DNA from: Betaproteobacteria bacterium
GTDB taxonomy: Bacteria > Pseudomonadota > Gammaproteobacteria > Burkholderiales > SG8-39
Assembly (NCBI GenBank): GCA_016234705.1
Contig: JACRAS010000177.1
Coordinates: 27,058 to 91,057 of the forward strand
Length of the DNA stretch: 64,000 nt
Direction: 5' to 3'
The notes beneath the pieces were generated by a model. It ran no database searches. It saw nothing but the letters and a program-made list of their open reading frames with translations, and was not told the origin of the DNA. Both the position numbers and the translations under genes were made by a program. This document shows positions 55,532 to 64,000 of the stretch, in pieces; the stretch's first letter is position 1, and every line of letters begins with the position of its first letter.

Positions 55532-55560
55532 AGTATGCCTTTAAAGACATATGGTGTCAA
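55532..55560 (-). promoter_or_regulatory. Promoter and palindromic operator of the HigBA-like module
   Basis: On the minus strand TTGACA (55560-55555), a 17-nt spacer and CATACT (55537-55532). Within it lies an 18-bp palindrome with one mismatched pair (55534-55551), core ATGCCTTTAAAGACAT on the plus strand. Antitoxin binding there would block RNA polymerase. Confidence 0.65.
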
Positions 55561-55733
55561 ATGCATGAACCACCAATTGGAAAGAGGCGCTTCATGTACT
55601 TTAGACGCTGGCGGAGATACCGGCATAGATCAACCGCAATCTTCCAACACTTCCTGTACTATCGCGTCTCGAACAGCGTAGCCCTTTTGTTTCCGCCCCG
55701 CCGGCGTGCGGCGGGCATAGCCAGGAGCACAGC

Positions 55734-56306
55734 ATGAGCGCCATCAGCCGTTACCCCGTGCCCAGGCTCGAAGACCTGCCGCAGGACATCCGTGAGCGCA
55801 TCGTCGCGGTGCAAGAGAAGGCCGGCTTCGTGCCCAATGTGTTCCTCACCCTCGCCCACCGTCCGGACGAGTTTCGCGCCTTCTTCGCGCTCCACGACGC
55901 GCTGATGGAAAAAGACAGCGGCCTTTCCAAGGCCGAGCGCGAGATGATCGTGGTTGCGACGAGCGGCGCCAACCAGTGCCAGTATTGCGTGGTCGCCCAC
56001 GGCGCGATCCTGCGCATCCGCGCGAAGAACCCGCTCATCGCCGACCAGGTGGCGGTCAACTACCGCAAGGCCGACATCACGCCGAGGCAGTGCGCCATGC
56101 TCGACTTCGCCATGAAGATCGCGCTCGAGCCCTGGACCACAGGCGAGGCCGATTTCGAGGTCCTGCGCGGCCACGGCTTTTCCGACGAGGATATCTGGGA
56201 CATCGGCGCCGTCGCCGGGTTCTTCGCGCTGTCGAACCGCATGGCCAACCTGATCGACATGCGTCCGAACGACGAGTTCTACACCATGGGCCGCGAGCCG
56301 CGCTAG
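55734..56306 (+). CDS. Peroxidase-related CMD/AhpD-like protein
   Basis: A 190-residue protein of the uncharacterised peroxidase-related (carboxymuconolactone decarboxylase-like) family. The redox motif is NQCQYCVVAHGAILR, a CxxC followed by His as in AhpD. Also present are EKAGFVPNVFLTLAHRPDEF at the N-terminus and DIWDIGAVAGFFALSNRMAN near the end. It may reduce peroxides or act in thiol exchange; the donor is unknown. It is followed 11 bp later by a small membrane protein gene. Confidence 0.85.
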   Translation: MSAISRYPVPRLEDLPQDIRERIVAVQEKAGFVPNVFLTLAHRPDEFRAFFALHDALMEKDSGLSKAEREMIVVATSGANQCQYCVVAHGAILRIRAKNPLIADQVAVNYRKADITPRQCAMLDFAMKIALEPWTTGEADFEVLRGHGFSDEDIWDIGAVAGFFALSNRMANLIDMRPNDEFYTMGREPR

Positions 56307-56317
56307 TGACCCGGGCG

Positions 56318-56713
56318 ATGCGTCTGCTGCTCGTCTGGGTCATCAACGCCCTGTCGCTGCTCGCGGTCGCGTACCTCCTGCCGTCGGTGACCGTGGCGAG
56401 CTTCTACATCGCGCTCATCATCGCCCTGGCGCTGAGTTTTCTCAATACGCTCATCCGGCCCGTGCTGGTGCTGATCACCCTGCCCATCACCATCCTCACC
56501 CTCGGGCTGTTCACCCTGGTGATCAACGCGCTCTTGTTCTGGTTCGTCGCCTCATTCGTGGCGGGTTTCCAGGTGGCTGGATTCTGGTCGGCGTTCTGGG
56601 GCGCGCTGCTCTACAGCATGATTTCCTCGCTCGCCAGTTGGCTGCTGATACCACGGCCGCGGCCGCCGTCGCCGCCTGCCGACTATATCGATTCGACGGC
56701 TCGCCGGCTTTAG
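56318..56713 (+). CDS. Phage holin family / DUF360-like membrane protein
   Basis: A 131-residue protein with four hydrophobic spans (LLVWVINALSLLAVAYLLP; FYIALIIALALSFLNTLI; VLVLITLPITILTLGLFTLV; FWSAFWGALLYSMISSLASW) and a short Pro-rich tail. This is the YvlD-like four-span family of unknown function. A GTG at 56306 overlapping the upstream stop is an alternative start. It converges with rng across 86 bp that hold an imperfect CAGGCGG/CCGCCTG hairpin. Confidence 0.78.
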   Translation: MRLLLVWVINALSLLAVAYLLPSVTVASFYIALIIALALSFLNTLIRPVLVLITLPITILTLGLFTLVINALLFWFVASFVAGFQVAGFWSAFWGALLYSMISSLASWLLIPRPRPPSPPADYIDSTARRL

Positions 56714-56799
56714 GGGCGACGCCCCCGCCGCGACCGGCGCCGAGAGCGAACACCGATCAGGCGGGGGGCGGGCCTCCTGCCGCCTGGCCTCGATCGGTC

Positions 56800-58278
56800 T
56801 CACAGCAGCACGATGTCGAACTGCTCCTGGGTGTAGCTCGATTCCGCCTGCATCGACACCGGCTTGCCGATGAAATCCTCGAGCATGGCGAGCGACTGCG
56901 ATTCTTCCTCCAGGAACAGATCGATGACCACTTGCGCGGCGAGGATGCGGAACTCGCGCGCGTTGAACTGGCGCGACTCGCGCAGGATCTCGCGCAGGAT
57001 CTCGTAGCACACGGTGCGCGAGGCCTTGACCTGGCCGCGGCCGCCGCAGGTGGGGCAGGGCTCGCACAGCACGTGCGCCAGCGATTCGCGCGTGCGCTTG
57101 CGCGTCATCTCCACCAGGCCGAGCTGGGTGAAGCCGCTCAGCGTCATGCGCGTGCGGTCGCGCGCGAGCGCCTTGTTGAATTCCGCCAGCACCGCGGTGC
57201 GGTGCTCCTCGTTTTGCATATCGATGAAATCGAGGATGATGATGCCGCCGAGGTTCCTCAGGCGCAACTGGCGCGCGATCACCTGCGCCGCCTCCAGGTT
57301 GGTCTTGAAAATGGTGTCGTCGAAATTGCGCAGGCCGACAAAGCCCCCGGTGTTGACGTCGATGGTGGTCATCGCCTCGGTCTGGTCGATGATCAGGTAG
57401 CCGCCGGACTTCAGGACGACGCGGCGCGCGAGCGCGCGCTCGATCTCGTCTTCCACGCCATACAGGTCGAACAGCGGCCGTTCGCCGTTGTAGTGGTCCA
57501 GGCGCGCGAGCACGTTCTGCATGTAGTCGCGCGCGAACGCCTGCAGCCTGAGGAAATTCTCGCGCGAGTCGATCAGGATGCGGCTGGTGTTCTCGTTGAC
57601 GAAGTCGCGCAGCACGCGCTGCGCCAGCGACAGGTCCTGATACAGCAGCGAGGGCGCGGCCGCGGACAGGCTTTTCTCGCGCAGGTCCTGCCACAGCTTG
57701 CGCAGGTACTGCAGGTCGTTCAGCAACTCGGCGTCGCTGGCGGTTTCCGCCATGGTGCGGATGATGAAGCCGCCTTTTTCGCCGGCGGGCAGGATCTGCC
57801 TCACCCGCTCGAGCAGCAGTGCCCGCCCGCTTTCGTCCTCGATGCGCTGCGAGATGCCGATGTGCGCGTCCTGCGGCAGGTGCACCAGCATCCTGCCGGC
57901 GATGCTGATCTGGGTCGACAGGCGCGCGCCCTTGGTGCCGATCGGATCCTTCACCACCTGCACCAGCAGCGGCTGGCCTTCGGCGAGGATTGATTCGATC
58001 GGCCGTTGCGCCGCCTTGCCCGGCTCGGCGCCGCTGTGGCCGTTCTGGCGTTCCTCCCAGATGTCGGCGACGTGCAGGAACGCGGCGCGTTCCAGGCCGA
58101 TCTCGACGAAGGCCGACTGCATCCCGGGGAGCACGCGCGCCACCTTGCCCATGTAGATGTTGCCCACCAGCCCGCGGCTGGCGGAGCGCTCGATGTGCAG
58201 TTCCTGCGCGACGCCGCTATGCATCACGGCGACCCGGGTTTCCTGCGGCGTGACGTTGATCAGGATATCTTCGCTCAT
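56800..58278 (-). CDS. rng: Ribonuclease G
   Basis: Endoribonuclease of the RNase E/G family, 492 residues, active in 16S rRNA 5' maturation and mRNA decay. An N-terminal S1 domain (about 35-130: GNIYMGKVARVLPGMQSAFV) is followed by the catalytic domain with TTIDVNTGGFVG and GGIIILDFIDM. A Zn-link region follows (CEPCPTCGGRGQV). The length is that of RNase G; the long C-terminal scaffold of RNase E is absent. It ends the proA-nadD-rsfS-rlmH-maf-rng series. Confidence 0.95.
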   Translation of the reverse strand: MSEDILINVTPQETRVAVMHSGVAQELHIERSASRGLVGNIYMGKVARVLPGMQSAFVEIGLERAAFLHVADIWEERQNGHSGAEPGKAAQRPIESILAEGQPLLVQVVKDPIGTKGARLSTQISIAGRMLVHLPQDAHIGISQRIEDESGRALLLERVRQILPAGEKGGFIIRTMAETASDAELLNDLQYLRKLWQDLREKSLSAAAPSLLYQDLSLAQRVLRDFVNENTSRILIDSRENFLRLQAFARDYMQNVLARLDHYNGERPLFDLYGVEDEIERALARRVVLKSGGYLIIDQTEAMTTIDVNTGGFVGLRNFDDTIFKTNLEAAQVIARQLRLRNLGGIIILDFIDMQNEEHRTAVLAEFNKALARDRTRMTLSGFTQLGLVEMTRKRTRESLAHVLCEPCPTCGGRGQVKASRTVCYEILREILRESRQFNAREFRILAAQVVIDLFLEEESQSLAMLEDFIGKPVSMQAESSYTQEQFDIVLL

Positions 58279-58329
58279 GCGGGCATTCTACCGGATGGCG
58301 CCGGAAGCGCGTCCGGGGCGGGCCTTGGC

Positions 58330-58959
58330 TCAGGCGGCAGGCCCGATGCCGAAGCGTTTGAGCAGTTGTGCGGTCTCGTACAGGGGCAGGCCCATCACGC
58401 CGGAATAGCTGCCGCGGATCTCGCTGATGAATGCGCCGGCATAGCCCTGGATGCCGTAGGCGCCGGCTTTGTCCATGGGCTCGCCGCCGGCCACGTAACG
58501 CTCGATCTCGGCCGGCTCGAGCGTGCGCAAGCGCACCGCGGTCGCCGACAGCTCGGTCTCCATGCGCTCGCCGAACTTGAACGCGATTGCCGTGAGCACC
58601 TCGTGCTCGCGGCCCGACAGGCGTGCCAGAAAATCGGCAGCCTCGGCCGCATCCGCCGGCGTGCCGAGGATTGCGTCGCCCAGGCATATCGTGGTGTCCG
58701 CCGCCAGCACGCCGCGCAGCGGCAGCTTGCGCTGCTCGAGGCGCAGCCAGCCGCCCTCGGCCTTGTCGCGGCACACGCGCAGGACGTAGTCGCGCGGTTT
58801 TTCCCCGGGCAGCGGATCTTCGTTTACGTCGGCACCGCGCTTCGCCTTGACGCGCTGCATCAGCACTTCGTGATCGACGCCGATCTGGTGCAGCAGTTCG
58901 CGCCGGCGCGGGCTGCGCGAGGCTAGGTAAATATACGACTTGGTGATCAGCAGGTTCAT
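58330..58959 (-). CDS. maf: Maf-like nucleoside triphosphate pyrophosphatase
   Basis: A house-cleaning nucleotide pyrophosphatase of 209 residues. It shows the Maf start [19 protein letters not shown], the [14 protein letters not shown] block and [17 protein letters not shown]. The conserved [20 protein letters not shown] is also present, the dTTP/UTP-type (YhdE) pattern. It overlaps the rlmH stop by 4 bp. Confidence 0.94.
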   Translation of the reverse strand: MNLLITKSYIYLASRSPRRRELLHQIGVDHEVLMQRVKAKRGADVNEDPLPGEKPRDYVLRVCRDKAEGGWLRLEQRKLPLRGVLAADTTICLGDAILGTPADAAEAADFLARLSGREHEVLTAIAFKFGERMETELSATAVRLRTLEPAEIERYVAGGEPMDKAGAYGIQGYAGAFISEIRGSYSGVMGLPLYETAQLLKRFGIGPAA

Positions 58960-59426
58960 TCGCGATGGTACGGGTGGCCGCCGATGATGCTCAGCGCGCG
59001 ATACAGTTGCTCCGCCAGCAGCACCCGCGCCAGCCCGTGCGGCAGGGTCATGCCCGACAGGCGCAGCTGCATGGCGGCGGTCTTTTTCAAGGCGGCGTCC
59101 AGGCCGTCGGCGCCGCCGATCAGAAATACCACCGGGCCGCGTTCCCGCATCCAGGCTTCGAGCTGCAGCGCGAGGCCGGTCGTGCTCAGATCCTTGCCGC
59201 GCTCATCCAGCGCAATCACGCGGCCGCCCTTGGGCAGCGCGGCGCGGATGCGCCCGGCTTCGGCGGCGAGCATTTGCGCCACGGTTTTCCCGCTGGTGCG
59301 CGCTTCCGGTTTGATCTCGACGAGCTCGAGCGCCGTGCCCGGCGGCATGCGCTTCGCGTATTCGCGGTAGCCATCGACCACCCAGGACGGCATGCACGTG
59401 CCGACGGCGACCACGACGAGTTTCAT
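58956..59426 (-). CDS. rlmH: 23S rRNA (pseudouridine-1915-N3)-methyltransferase RlmH
   Basis: A SPOUT-family methyltransferase of 156 residues that modifies helix 69 of 23S rRNA. Signatures are [33 protein letters not shown] and the C-terminal [18 protein letters not shown]. It follows rsfS by 18 bp and overlaps maf, the standard order. Confidence 0.95.
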   Translation of the reverse strand: MKLVVVAVGTCMPSWVVDGYREYAKRMPPGTALELVEIKPEARTSGKTVAQMLAAEAGRIRAALPKGGRVIALDERGKDLSTTGLALQLEAWMRERGPVVFLIGGADGLDAALKKTAAMQLRLSGMTLPHGLARVLLAEQLYRALSIIGGHPYHRE

Positions 59427-59444
59427 CCGGGTTTGCGGACGCGG

Positions 59445-59825
59445 TTACCCGGCGGCCGGCTGCGATTGCGCCGCCTTCTTGCGCGCGCGCGGCCGTTTCG
59501 GTTCGGGCTGGTCCCACAGCTCTTCCAGGTTGTAGTACTGGCGGATGCCGGGCTGCATCACGTGCACGATGATGGCGCCGAGATCGACCAGGACCCACTC
59601 GCCGGTCTGCGCCCCTTCCACCGAAAGCACGTGGGCGCCCGCCGCCTTCAGCTTCTGCGCCACATTGTCGGCGAGCGCCTTGACCTGGCGCATCGAGTCG
59701 GCGCTGGCGATGATCATGCGCTCGAACAAGGGCGAGAGATGGGCGACTTTGAGCACGACGATGTCGCGGCCCTTGATGTCTTCGAGTGCGGCAACCACCG
59801 CTTTTTCCATTTTGCGGATATCCAT
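59445..59825 (-). CDS. rsfS: Ribosome silencing factor RsfS
   Basis: A 126-residue RsfS, which binds ribosomal protein uL14 and blocks subunit joining when nutrients are short. It shows ALEDIKGRDIVVLKV, MIIASADSMRQVKALADNV, GEWVLVDLGAIIVHVM and YYNLEELWDQP. The C-terminus carries an extra basic tail (PKRPRARKKAAQ). It follows nadD by 5 bp. Confidence 0.95.
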   Translation of the reverse strand: MDIRKMEKAVVAALEDIKGRDIVVLKVAHLSPLFERMIIASADSMRQVKALADNVAQKLKAAGAHVLSVEGAQTGEWVLVDLGAIIVHVMQPGIRQYYNLEELWDQPEPKRPRARKKAAQSQPAAG

Positions 59826-59830
59826 TAGGT

Positions 59831-60514
59831 CTAGAGTGTCTCCTTTAGGTAAAGATGCTGCGACTGAATATAAGCGAGAACTGCGGCGGGGAGCAAATGG
59901 CGCGTGTCCTGCCCGGCGGCAAGCCTTGCGCGGATGGCCGAGGCCGAGACGTCCATCGGCGGCATGTCGAAGCGCGCGATCCTGCCCGCCGCGCTCGCGC
60001 CGAGCTGTTCGCCCCGCGCCGAGCGGCGGGCGATCTCGGCCGAGAGTTCGGGCCGCGGTCCGCCGTCGCTCGCGCGAAGGCCGGGGCGGCTGACGTGAGC
60101 AATATGCGCCAGATCGAACAGCTCGCGCCAGCGCAGCCAGGTCGGCAGGCTGAGGAAAGAATCGCTGCCCAGCAGCAGCACCAGCGGCTGCGCGTTCCCC
60201 AGTTGCGCTCGCAGCCGGGCGAGGGTATGCACGGTGTAGGTGGGCTCGCTGCGATCGAGCTCGCTCTCGTCGATGCGAAAGCGCGCGCGGCCTTCGGTCG
60301 CGAGCCTGAGCATCGCCAGCCGGTCACGCGCGCCCGCCACGGTCGAGGCGCGATGCCCTGGGCTGCCCGAGGGCAGCCACAGCACTTCGCTTAAGGGGAG
60401 CCCGGCAAGCGCCGCTTCGGCGAGCGCGACATGGCCCAGGTGGACCGGATCGAAGGTGCCGCCGAGGATGCCGATGACGTTCTGGTTCGCGGCGTTCAGG
60501 TCGAAGGCGCTCAA
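59831..60514 (-). CDS. nadD: Nicotinate-nucleotide adenylyltransferase
   Basis: NAD synthesis enzyme joining nicotinate mononucleotide and ATP; 227 residues. The nucleotidyltransferase motif is IGILGGTFDPVHLGHVALAE, and the second motif is MDVSASAIRARLAAGQD. LLLGSDSFLSLPTWLRW is typical of the family. Its start overlaps the stop of the isomerase gene by 4 bp. Confidence 0.94.
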   Translation of the reverse strand: MSAFDLNAANQNVIGILGGTFDPVHLGHVALAEAALAGLPLSEVLWLPSGSPGHRASTVAGARDRLAMLRLATEGRARFRIDESELDRSEPTYTVHTLARLRAQLGNAQPLVLLLGSDSFLSLPTWLRWRELFDLAHIAHVSRPGLRASDGGPRPELSAEIARRSARGEQLGASAAGRIARFDMPPMDVSASAIRARLAAGQDTRHLLPAAVLAYIQSQHLYLKETL

Positions 60515-61134
60515 AATTTGCGCGCGGCGCCGATGGGCAGGTTGGCGATGCGCCGCATCTCCGGCTCATCGAACACGCCCGGGTGTTCGAGATAATCGAG
60601 CAGCATGTCGGTGGCATCTAAGCCCCAGAACAGCTCCTTGCCGGTATCGAACGTCGGCACGCCGTACACGCCGCGAGCTATCGCCTGGCGGCCGTTCGCG
60701 GCGAGCGCATCTTTCACGCGCTGCTCGGCGATCATGGCATCGGCGGCAGCAACGCCGAGGCCGAACTTGGCGCTGAGCGCCGGCCACTCGTCCGCCACCG
60801 AGCGGCCTTCCTTCCAGATGAATTCGAATAGGGTCTTGATCGCCTCATAGCGGCAATCGAGCGCGAGCGCGAGACGCAGCGCGTGGATCGGATTGAACGG
60901 ATGCGCCGGCGGGTAGCTCATCGCGATGCCGTGCCGGCCGGCTTGCCAGTAGGTAAACCGATAAGTCTGCAATCGCTTCGCCGGCACTTCCGCCGGCCCC
61001 TTGCCGCCCCAGTGGTTGAGCAAGCCCGCGAACAGCACCGGGCGCAACTCGGCCGTCTGCATCAGTTCGGGGTAGGCCTCGAACTGCAGGTACGCGTAGG
61101 GCGAAACGAAGTCGAAGTACCAGTCGAGCCGCAT
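60511..61134 (-). CDS. 2-hydroxychromene-2-carboxylate isomerase-like (DsbA-fold) protein
   Basis: A 207-residue thioredoxin-fold protein of the kappa-class GST/HCCA isomerase family. It starts LDWYFDFVSPYAYLQFEAYP and shows GIAMSYPPAHPFNPIHALRL and GVYGVPTFDTGKELFWGLD. The serine in FVSPY takes the place of the DsbA cysteines and would bind glutathione. gshB elsewhere in the window supports glutathione use. Its ATG overlaps the proA stop (TGATG). The substrate is not known. Confidence 0.87.
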   Translation of the reverse strand: MRLDWYFDFVSPYAYLQFEAYPELMQTAELRPVLFAGLLNHWGGKGPAEVPAKRLQTYRFTYWQAGRHGIAMSYPPAHPFNPIHALRLALALDCRYEAIKTLFEFIWKEGRSVADEWPALSAKFGLGVAAADAMIAEQRVKDALAANGRQAIARGVYGVPTFDTGKELFWGLDATDMLLDYLEHPGVFDEPEMRRIANLPIGAARKF

Positions 61135-62411
61135 CACGTCCGGATCTGCCCGTCGCCGAGCACGACGTATTTCTGCGAGGTGAGGCCTTCCAGCCCCACC
61201 GGCCCGCGCGCGTGCAGCTTGTCGGTGGAAATGCCCACTTCCGCTCCCAGGCCGTACTCGAAGCCGTCGGCGAAGCGCGTCGAGGCGTTGACCATCACCG
61301 AGCTCGAATCGACCTCGCGCAGGAATCGTTGCGCTCGTCCCTGATCCTGGGTGACGATGGCGTCGGTGTGCGCCGAGCCGTACTTGGCAATGTGCTCCAT
61401 CGCCTGGTCGATGTCCTTCACCACGCGCACCGCCAGAATCGGCGCGAGATATTCGGTGTACCAGTCCTCCTCGCTCGCGGGCTTGATCGCGGGCACGATT
61501 TTCCTCGAGCGCTCGTCGCCGCGCAGTTCCACGCCCTTGTCGAAATAGATTTTCGCGAGCGGCGGCAGCACCTTCGCCGCCACGCCTTCCGCGACCAGCA
61601 GCGTTTCCATGGTGTTGCAGGTGCCGTAACGCTGCGTCTTGGCGTTGTCGGCGATGCGTATCGCCTGGTCCAGGTCCGCCGAATCGTCGATATACACGTG
61701 GCAGACGCCGGCGAGGTGCTTGATCATCGGGATGCGCGATTCGGCCATGACGCGTTCGATCAGGCCCTTGCCGCCGCGCGGCACGATGATGTCGACGTAG
61801 CGGTTCATCGTGAGCAGCTCGCCCACCGCGGCGCGGTCGGTGGTCGCGATCACCTGGATCGCCGTGCGCGGCAGTCCGGCCGCATCCAGGCCCTCGTGCA
61901 TGCGCGCTGCGATCGCGTGGTTGCAGCGCAGCGCTTCGCTGCCGCCGCGCAGGATGGCGGCGTTGCCCGACTTCAGGCACAGCCCCGCCGCGTCGGCGGT
62001 GACGTTGGGGCGCGATTCGTAAATGATGCCAATCACGCCGAGCGGCACGCGCATGCGGCCGACGCGAATGCCGCTCGGGCGCTCGCGCAACTCGGTGATG
62101 GCGCCGACCGGATCGGGCAGGCGCGCGATCTGCTCCAGGCCTTCGGCCATGGCTTCGACGCCGGCCGGGGTGAGCGCGAGCCGGTCGAGCAGCGCCGGCA
62201 CCAGACCCCGGGCGCGCGCCTCGGCCACGTCCTCGGCGTTGGCAGCCAAGAGGCGCGCCGCGTCGCGCCGTATCGCGGCGGCCGCGGCGGCGAGCGCGCT
62301 ATCCTTGGTAACCGTGTCCGCGCGCGCGAGTAGGCGCGCCGCCGCGCGCGCCTGCTCGCCCAGCTGGCGCATGTAGAGCTTGACGTCCCCGATTTCGGCA
62401 ACTGCGTTCAT
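61134..62411 (-). CDS. proA: Gamma-glutamyl phosphate reductase
   Basis: Second step of proline synthesis; an aldehyde-dehydrogenase-fold enzyme of 425 residues. The catalytic cysteine lies in [19 protein letters not shown]. Also seen are [36 protein letters not shown] and the C-terminal [16 protein letters not shown]. First gene of the run that ends with rng; no proB is adjacent. Confidence 0.96.
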   Translation of the reverse strand: MNAVAEIGDVKLYMRQLGEQARAAARLLARADTVTKDSALAAAAAAIRRDAARLLAANAEDVAEARARGLVPALLDRLALTPAGVEAMAEGLEQIARLPDPVGAITELRERPSGIRVGRMRVPLGVIGIIYESRPNVTADAAGLCLKSGNAAILRGGSEALRCNHAIAARMHEGLDAAGLPRTAIQVIATTDRAAVGELLTMNRYVDIIVPRGGKGLIERVMAESRIPMIKHLAGVCHVYIDDSADLDQAIRIADNAKTQRYGTCNTMETLLVAEGVAAKVLPPLAKIYFDKGVELRGDERSRKIVPAIKPASEEDWYTEYLAPILAVRVVKDIDQAMEHIAKYGSAHTDAIVTQDQGRAQRFLREVDSSSVMVNASTRFADGFEYGLGAEVGISTDKLHARGPVGLEGLTSQKYVVLGDGQIRT

Positions 62412-62563
62412 GCGCGCGATTCTACCCTTCTGGGCCGCTCAAGTCTTAGCCGCGGGCGCGTTCCCTCGCCCCGCCTATGGCGAGAGGGCGAGAGTGAGGG
62501 GAAAGTTTGTCATCCACTTTCACGGTTTTCAATAAGCGGGAAAATGCGGCAGAAGTCGTTGCT

Positions 62564-63202
62564 CTATCCCAGAGCTTTCTTGATCAACTCGACGCATTCG
62601 TCAAAGCTTCGCCGATAATCGAGAACTTCAAGCGCCGCGAACGTCTCTCTTAGTGCCGCCTCTTGCGAGGCAATTTTTTCAAGTATGGCTTCCCGACGGT
62701 CGCCGAGGATGGGCTGGATTTTCCACAGTGCCTCCGGCTCTTTTTCCACTATCAGTGCAAAATCGAAGATGTCTCGCGCTGCGAATCGATTCCCTCTATG
62801 CCAGACCTTCTTTGCGAGGATTTCGGAGGAGGTCTCCACCTGAACCTTGCGCTCGAACAAGATCTCGATAACAGTGGCATTTTCCGTCAATGGCGCGGAC
62901 GCCACGAAATCGATCTCGCCTTCGGCGAAGTTAAGCTTCAGAAAGTCGGCCTGTTCGACGTAATCCGAGGTTAGCGATTCTGCTTTGTCGTTAAGCCGGG
63001 GACTCAGGTAAGGTAGACACTGCGGATCGAGCACAAAAATGTCGAAGTCCTTGCTGAACCGATGGTGATGTCGGCGCATCAGCACGGTTCCGCCGCCGAA
63101 GCTCCAGTTGTCGAGCCTAGCCCCGCCAGCGCGGGCGGAATCGATCAGCAACAGAGCCCGCTGAAACAGCGTCTCCCAGAGCTTCAGCCGGTCTTCATCC
63201 AA
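62564..63202 (-). CDS. AbiEii-like nucleotidyltransferase (putative toxin)
   Basis: A 212-residue protein with a nucleotidyltransferase core: LDNWSFGGGTVLMRRHHHR followed by FSKDFDIFVLD (GG and DxD motifs), a lysine-rich SSEILAKKVWHRGNRFAARD and DFALIVEKEPEA. This is the AbiEii/AbiGii toxin-like pattern, linked to phage abortive infection in type IV toxin-antitoxin systems. It overlaps the HTH gene by 19 bp. The target is unknown. Confidence 0.78.
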   Translation of the reverse strand: MDEDRLKLWETLFQRALLLIDSARAGGARLDNWSFGGGTVLMRRHHHRFSKDFDIFVLDPQCLPYLSPRLNDKAESLTSDYVEQADFLKLNFAEGEIDFVASAPLTENATVIEILFERKVQVETSSEILAKKVWHRGNRFAARDIFDFALIVEKEPEALWKIQPILGDRREAILEKIASQEAALRETFAALEVLDYRRSFDECVELIKKALG

Positions 63203-63681
63203 TTCCCTATCCTTCGAGCGGCGCCGATGTCATGGGCGATCTTCTCCAAATTCTTCTCCACCCTTCCGGGTTTGGTCCATTTACTTGCTTCGCCGATCAA
63301 CCCCCTCAACAATTCAGGCGCGGCCTCATCCAGGAGCGCGCGCAGATGCGGCCGTTTGCCGTCGGTCGGCTTTCCCGTGAGCAGCGCGTGGATGAGTTCG
63401 TCCTCGGTGAGAGCGATCTTATAGCTTACATTAGCCGTGGTGCACGCCATGCGGATGAAGTCCGATCGGCGGGTTTCCGGGGCTGCTTGCACTTCGAGAT
63501 CGAGTCCCAGCTTGTCGAGGATCACAAGAACCTTCCTCACGCCCAGATCCGGGAACAAACCATTCTCCAACTGGTTCAGCGTAGTGCGGGACAGCCCCGC
63601 CGATTTTGCCAGTTGGGCCTGCGTGAGTCCACATTCGAGCCGCGCCCGCCGAATCTCGTAGCCAAGCTCCTGAAGTCGCAT
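63184..63681 (-). CDS. HTH-domain antitoxin-like regulator partner of the AbiEii-like protein
   Basis: A 165-residue protein with an N-terminal XRE helix-turn-helix (RLECGLTQAQLAKSAGLSRT then TLNQLENGLFPDLG) and a C-terminal region (TEDELIHALLTGKPTDGKRP, HLRALLDEAAPELLRGLIGE) likely to touch the partner. The ATG at 63681 is chosen over one four codons upstream. A palindrome with TATAAT lies just upstream and is the likely operator. It sits beside the end of an IS1634-type transposase, suggesting mobility. Confidence 0.78.
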   Translation of the reverse strand: MRLQELGYEIRRARLECGLTQAQLAKSAGLSRTTLNQLENGLFPDLGVRKVLVILDKLGLDLEVQAAPETRRSDFIRMACTTANVSYKIALTEDELIHALLTGKPTDGKRPHLRALLDEAAPELLRGLIGEASKWTKPGRVEKNLEKIAHDIGAARRIGNWMKTG

Positions 63682-63692
63682 CGGAAACCTCA

Positions 63693-63718
63693 ATAATGTT
63701 ATATATATTGAACATTAT
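63693..63718. promoter_or_regulatory. Palindromic operator of the AbiE-like module
   Basis: ATAATGTT (63693-63700), a 10-bp AT spacer and AACATTAT (63711-63718) form an inverted repeat 12 bp before the HTH gene start. On the minus strand a TATAAT sits at 63719-63714 inside it, so binding would cover the -10 element. Confidence 0.65.
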
Positions 63719-63838
63719 AGCCTTGCCAACCACTTTTTCAAGCCCATCGAGGACAGCACTAGCCGAACTTAGCGGATTCGCGGGGTACGAGTTGATTAAG
63801 TGATTGATTCTTCACGTGGTGACACCCAAATGTCTGCA

Positions 63839-64000
63839 CTACACGGCTGAGGCGCGGGCGACCTCCTCGGCAGTGATTTTCGGTGGGGCCTGAGCCGGCA
63901 AAGTGAGTTTGAGTTTTTCCAGCAGCAGCTTGATCTCCGGCTCGGGCTGCGTGTAGCGCGTGAGGCTCAGTTCGCGTCCGTCTGTGGTTGGGATGTGGAC
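63839..64000 (-). mobile_element. IS1634-type transposase, C-terminal end (cut by window edge)
   Basis: The minus strand is open from the right edge for 53 codons to a TAG at 63839-63841: HIPTTDGRELSLTRYTQPEP, then EIKLLLEKLKLTLPAQAPPK and a short Ala-rich tail. This is the C-terminal signature of IS1634-family transposases as I remember it. The catalytic DDE part lies outside the window. The inverted repeat end should lie to the left, between 63720 and 63838, but I cannot fix it. Confidence 0.65.

Noticed and set aside
56714..56799. CAGGCGG/CCGCCTG hairpin as an intrinsic terminator
   Set aside because: The stem is interrupted, the loop is long and no T-run follows on either strand.

Overview
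This window looks like the chromosome of a high-GC betaproteobacterium (Nitrosomonadales/Rhodocyclales type). Gene content and order are those of that class: ubiE-Tim44-ubiJ-ubiB, phoB-phoR, polA beside DUF2782 and thrB, lipB-lipA behind a YbeD protein, mreBCD-mrdA-rodA-rlpA, gatCAB, metX-metW, a regulatory PTS (EIIA-HPr-EI), gshB, and proA-nadD-rsfS-rlmH-maf-rng. There is one tRNA (Arg, CCG), no rRNA and no CRISPR array.

Layout. 1-3 kb: ubiquinone synthesis genes on the minus strand. 3.1-5.3 kb: phoB-phoR with a Pho-box-like site. 5.7-14 kb: a PilZ-like protein, a HIT protein, a giant FAD/Fe-S oxidoreductase, a membrane protein, a thrB gene reduced to its two ends, DUF2782 and a LOG protein. 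14-19 kb: polA, a degenerate SGNH protein, PPK2, a small unknown gene and a CBS protein. 20-24 kb: lipoate attachment and synthesis, D-amino-acid transaminase and a DD-carboxypeptidase. 24-27 kb: an AT-richer patch with a nucleotidyltransferase pair, IS21-like repeats, a frameshifted secreted protein and a lipoprotein. 27-34.7 kb: cell-shape operon ending in two rlpA copies. 34.7-38 kb: gatCAB. 38.5-40.6 kb: DUF4124 protein, pyrE, xthA. 40.8-45.5 kb: a redox cluster bounded by xthA and a decayed xthA 3' end. 45.5-48.2 kb: YqjD/YqjE/YqjK-like genes and ampG. 48.4-54.5 kb: metW, metX with its riboswitch, PTS, gshB, cytochrome c. 54.6-56.7 kb: tRNA-Arg, a HigBA-like module, a CMD-family protein and a membrane protein. 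56.8-62.4 kb: the rng-to-proA operon. 62.5-64 kb: an AbiE-like module and the 3' end of an IS1634-type transposase.

The most notable non-coding signals are four. (1) A compound hairpin repeat family sits at three places, always between convergent genes, and its stems covary between copies. (2) A SAM-II type riboswitch lies upstream of metX with an inserted extra hairpin and a legible antiterminator/terminator switch. (3) Hairpins built from 7-base repeats, with a different heptad at each locus type, fill the gap between an upstream stop codon and the next start codon in four places and leave no Shine-Dalgarno sequence. (4) Palindromic operators lie in front of two toxin-antitoxin-like modules. 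Gene decay is visible in thrB, in a second xthA and in the protein at 25-26 kb.
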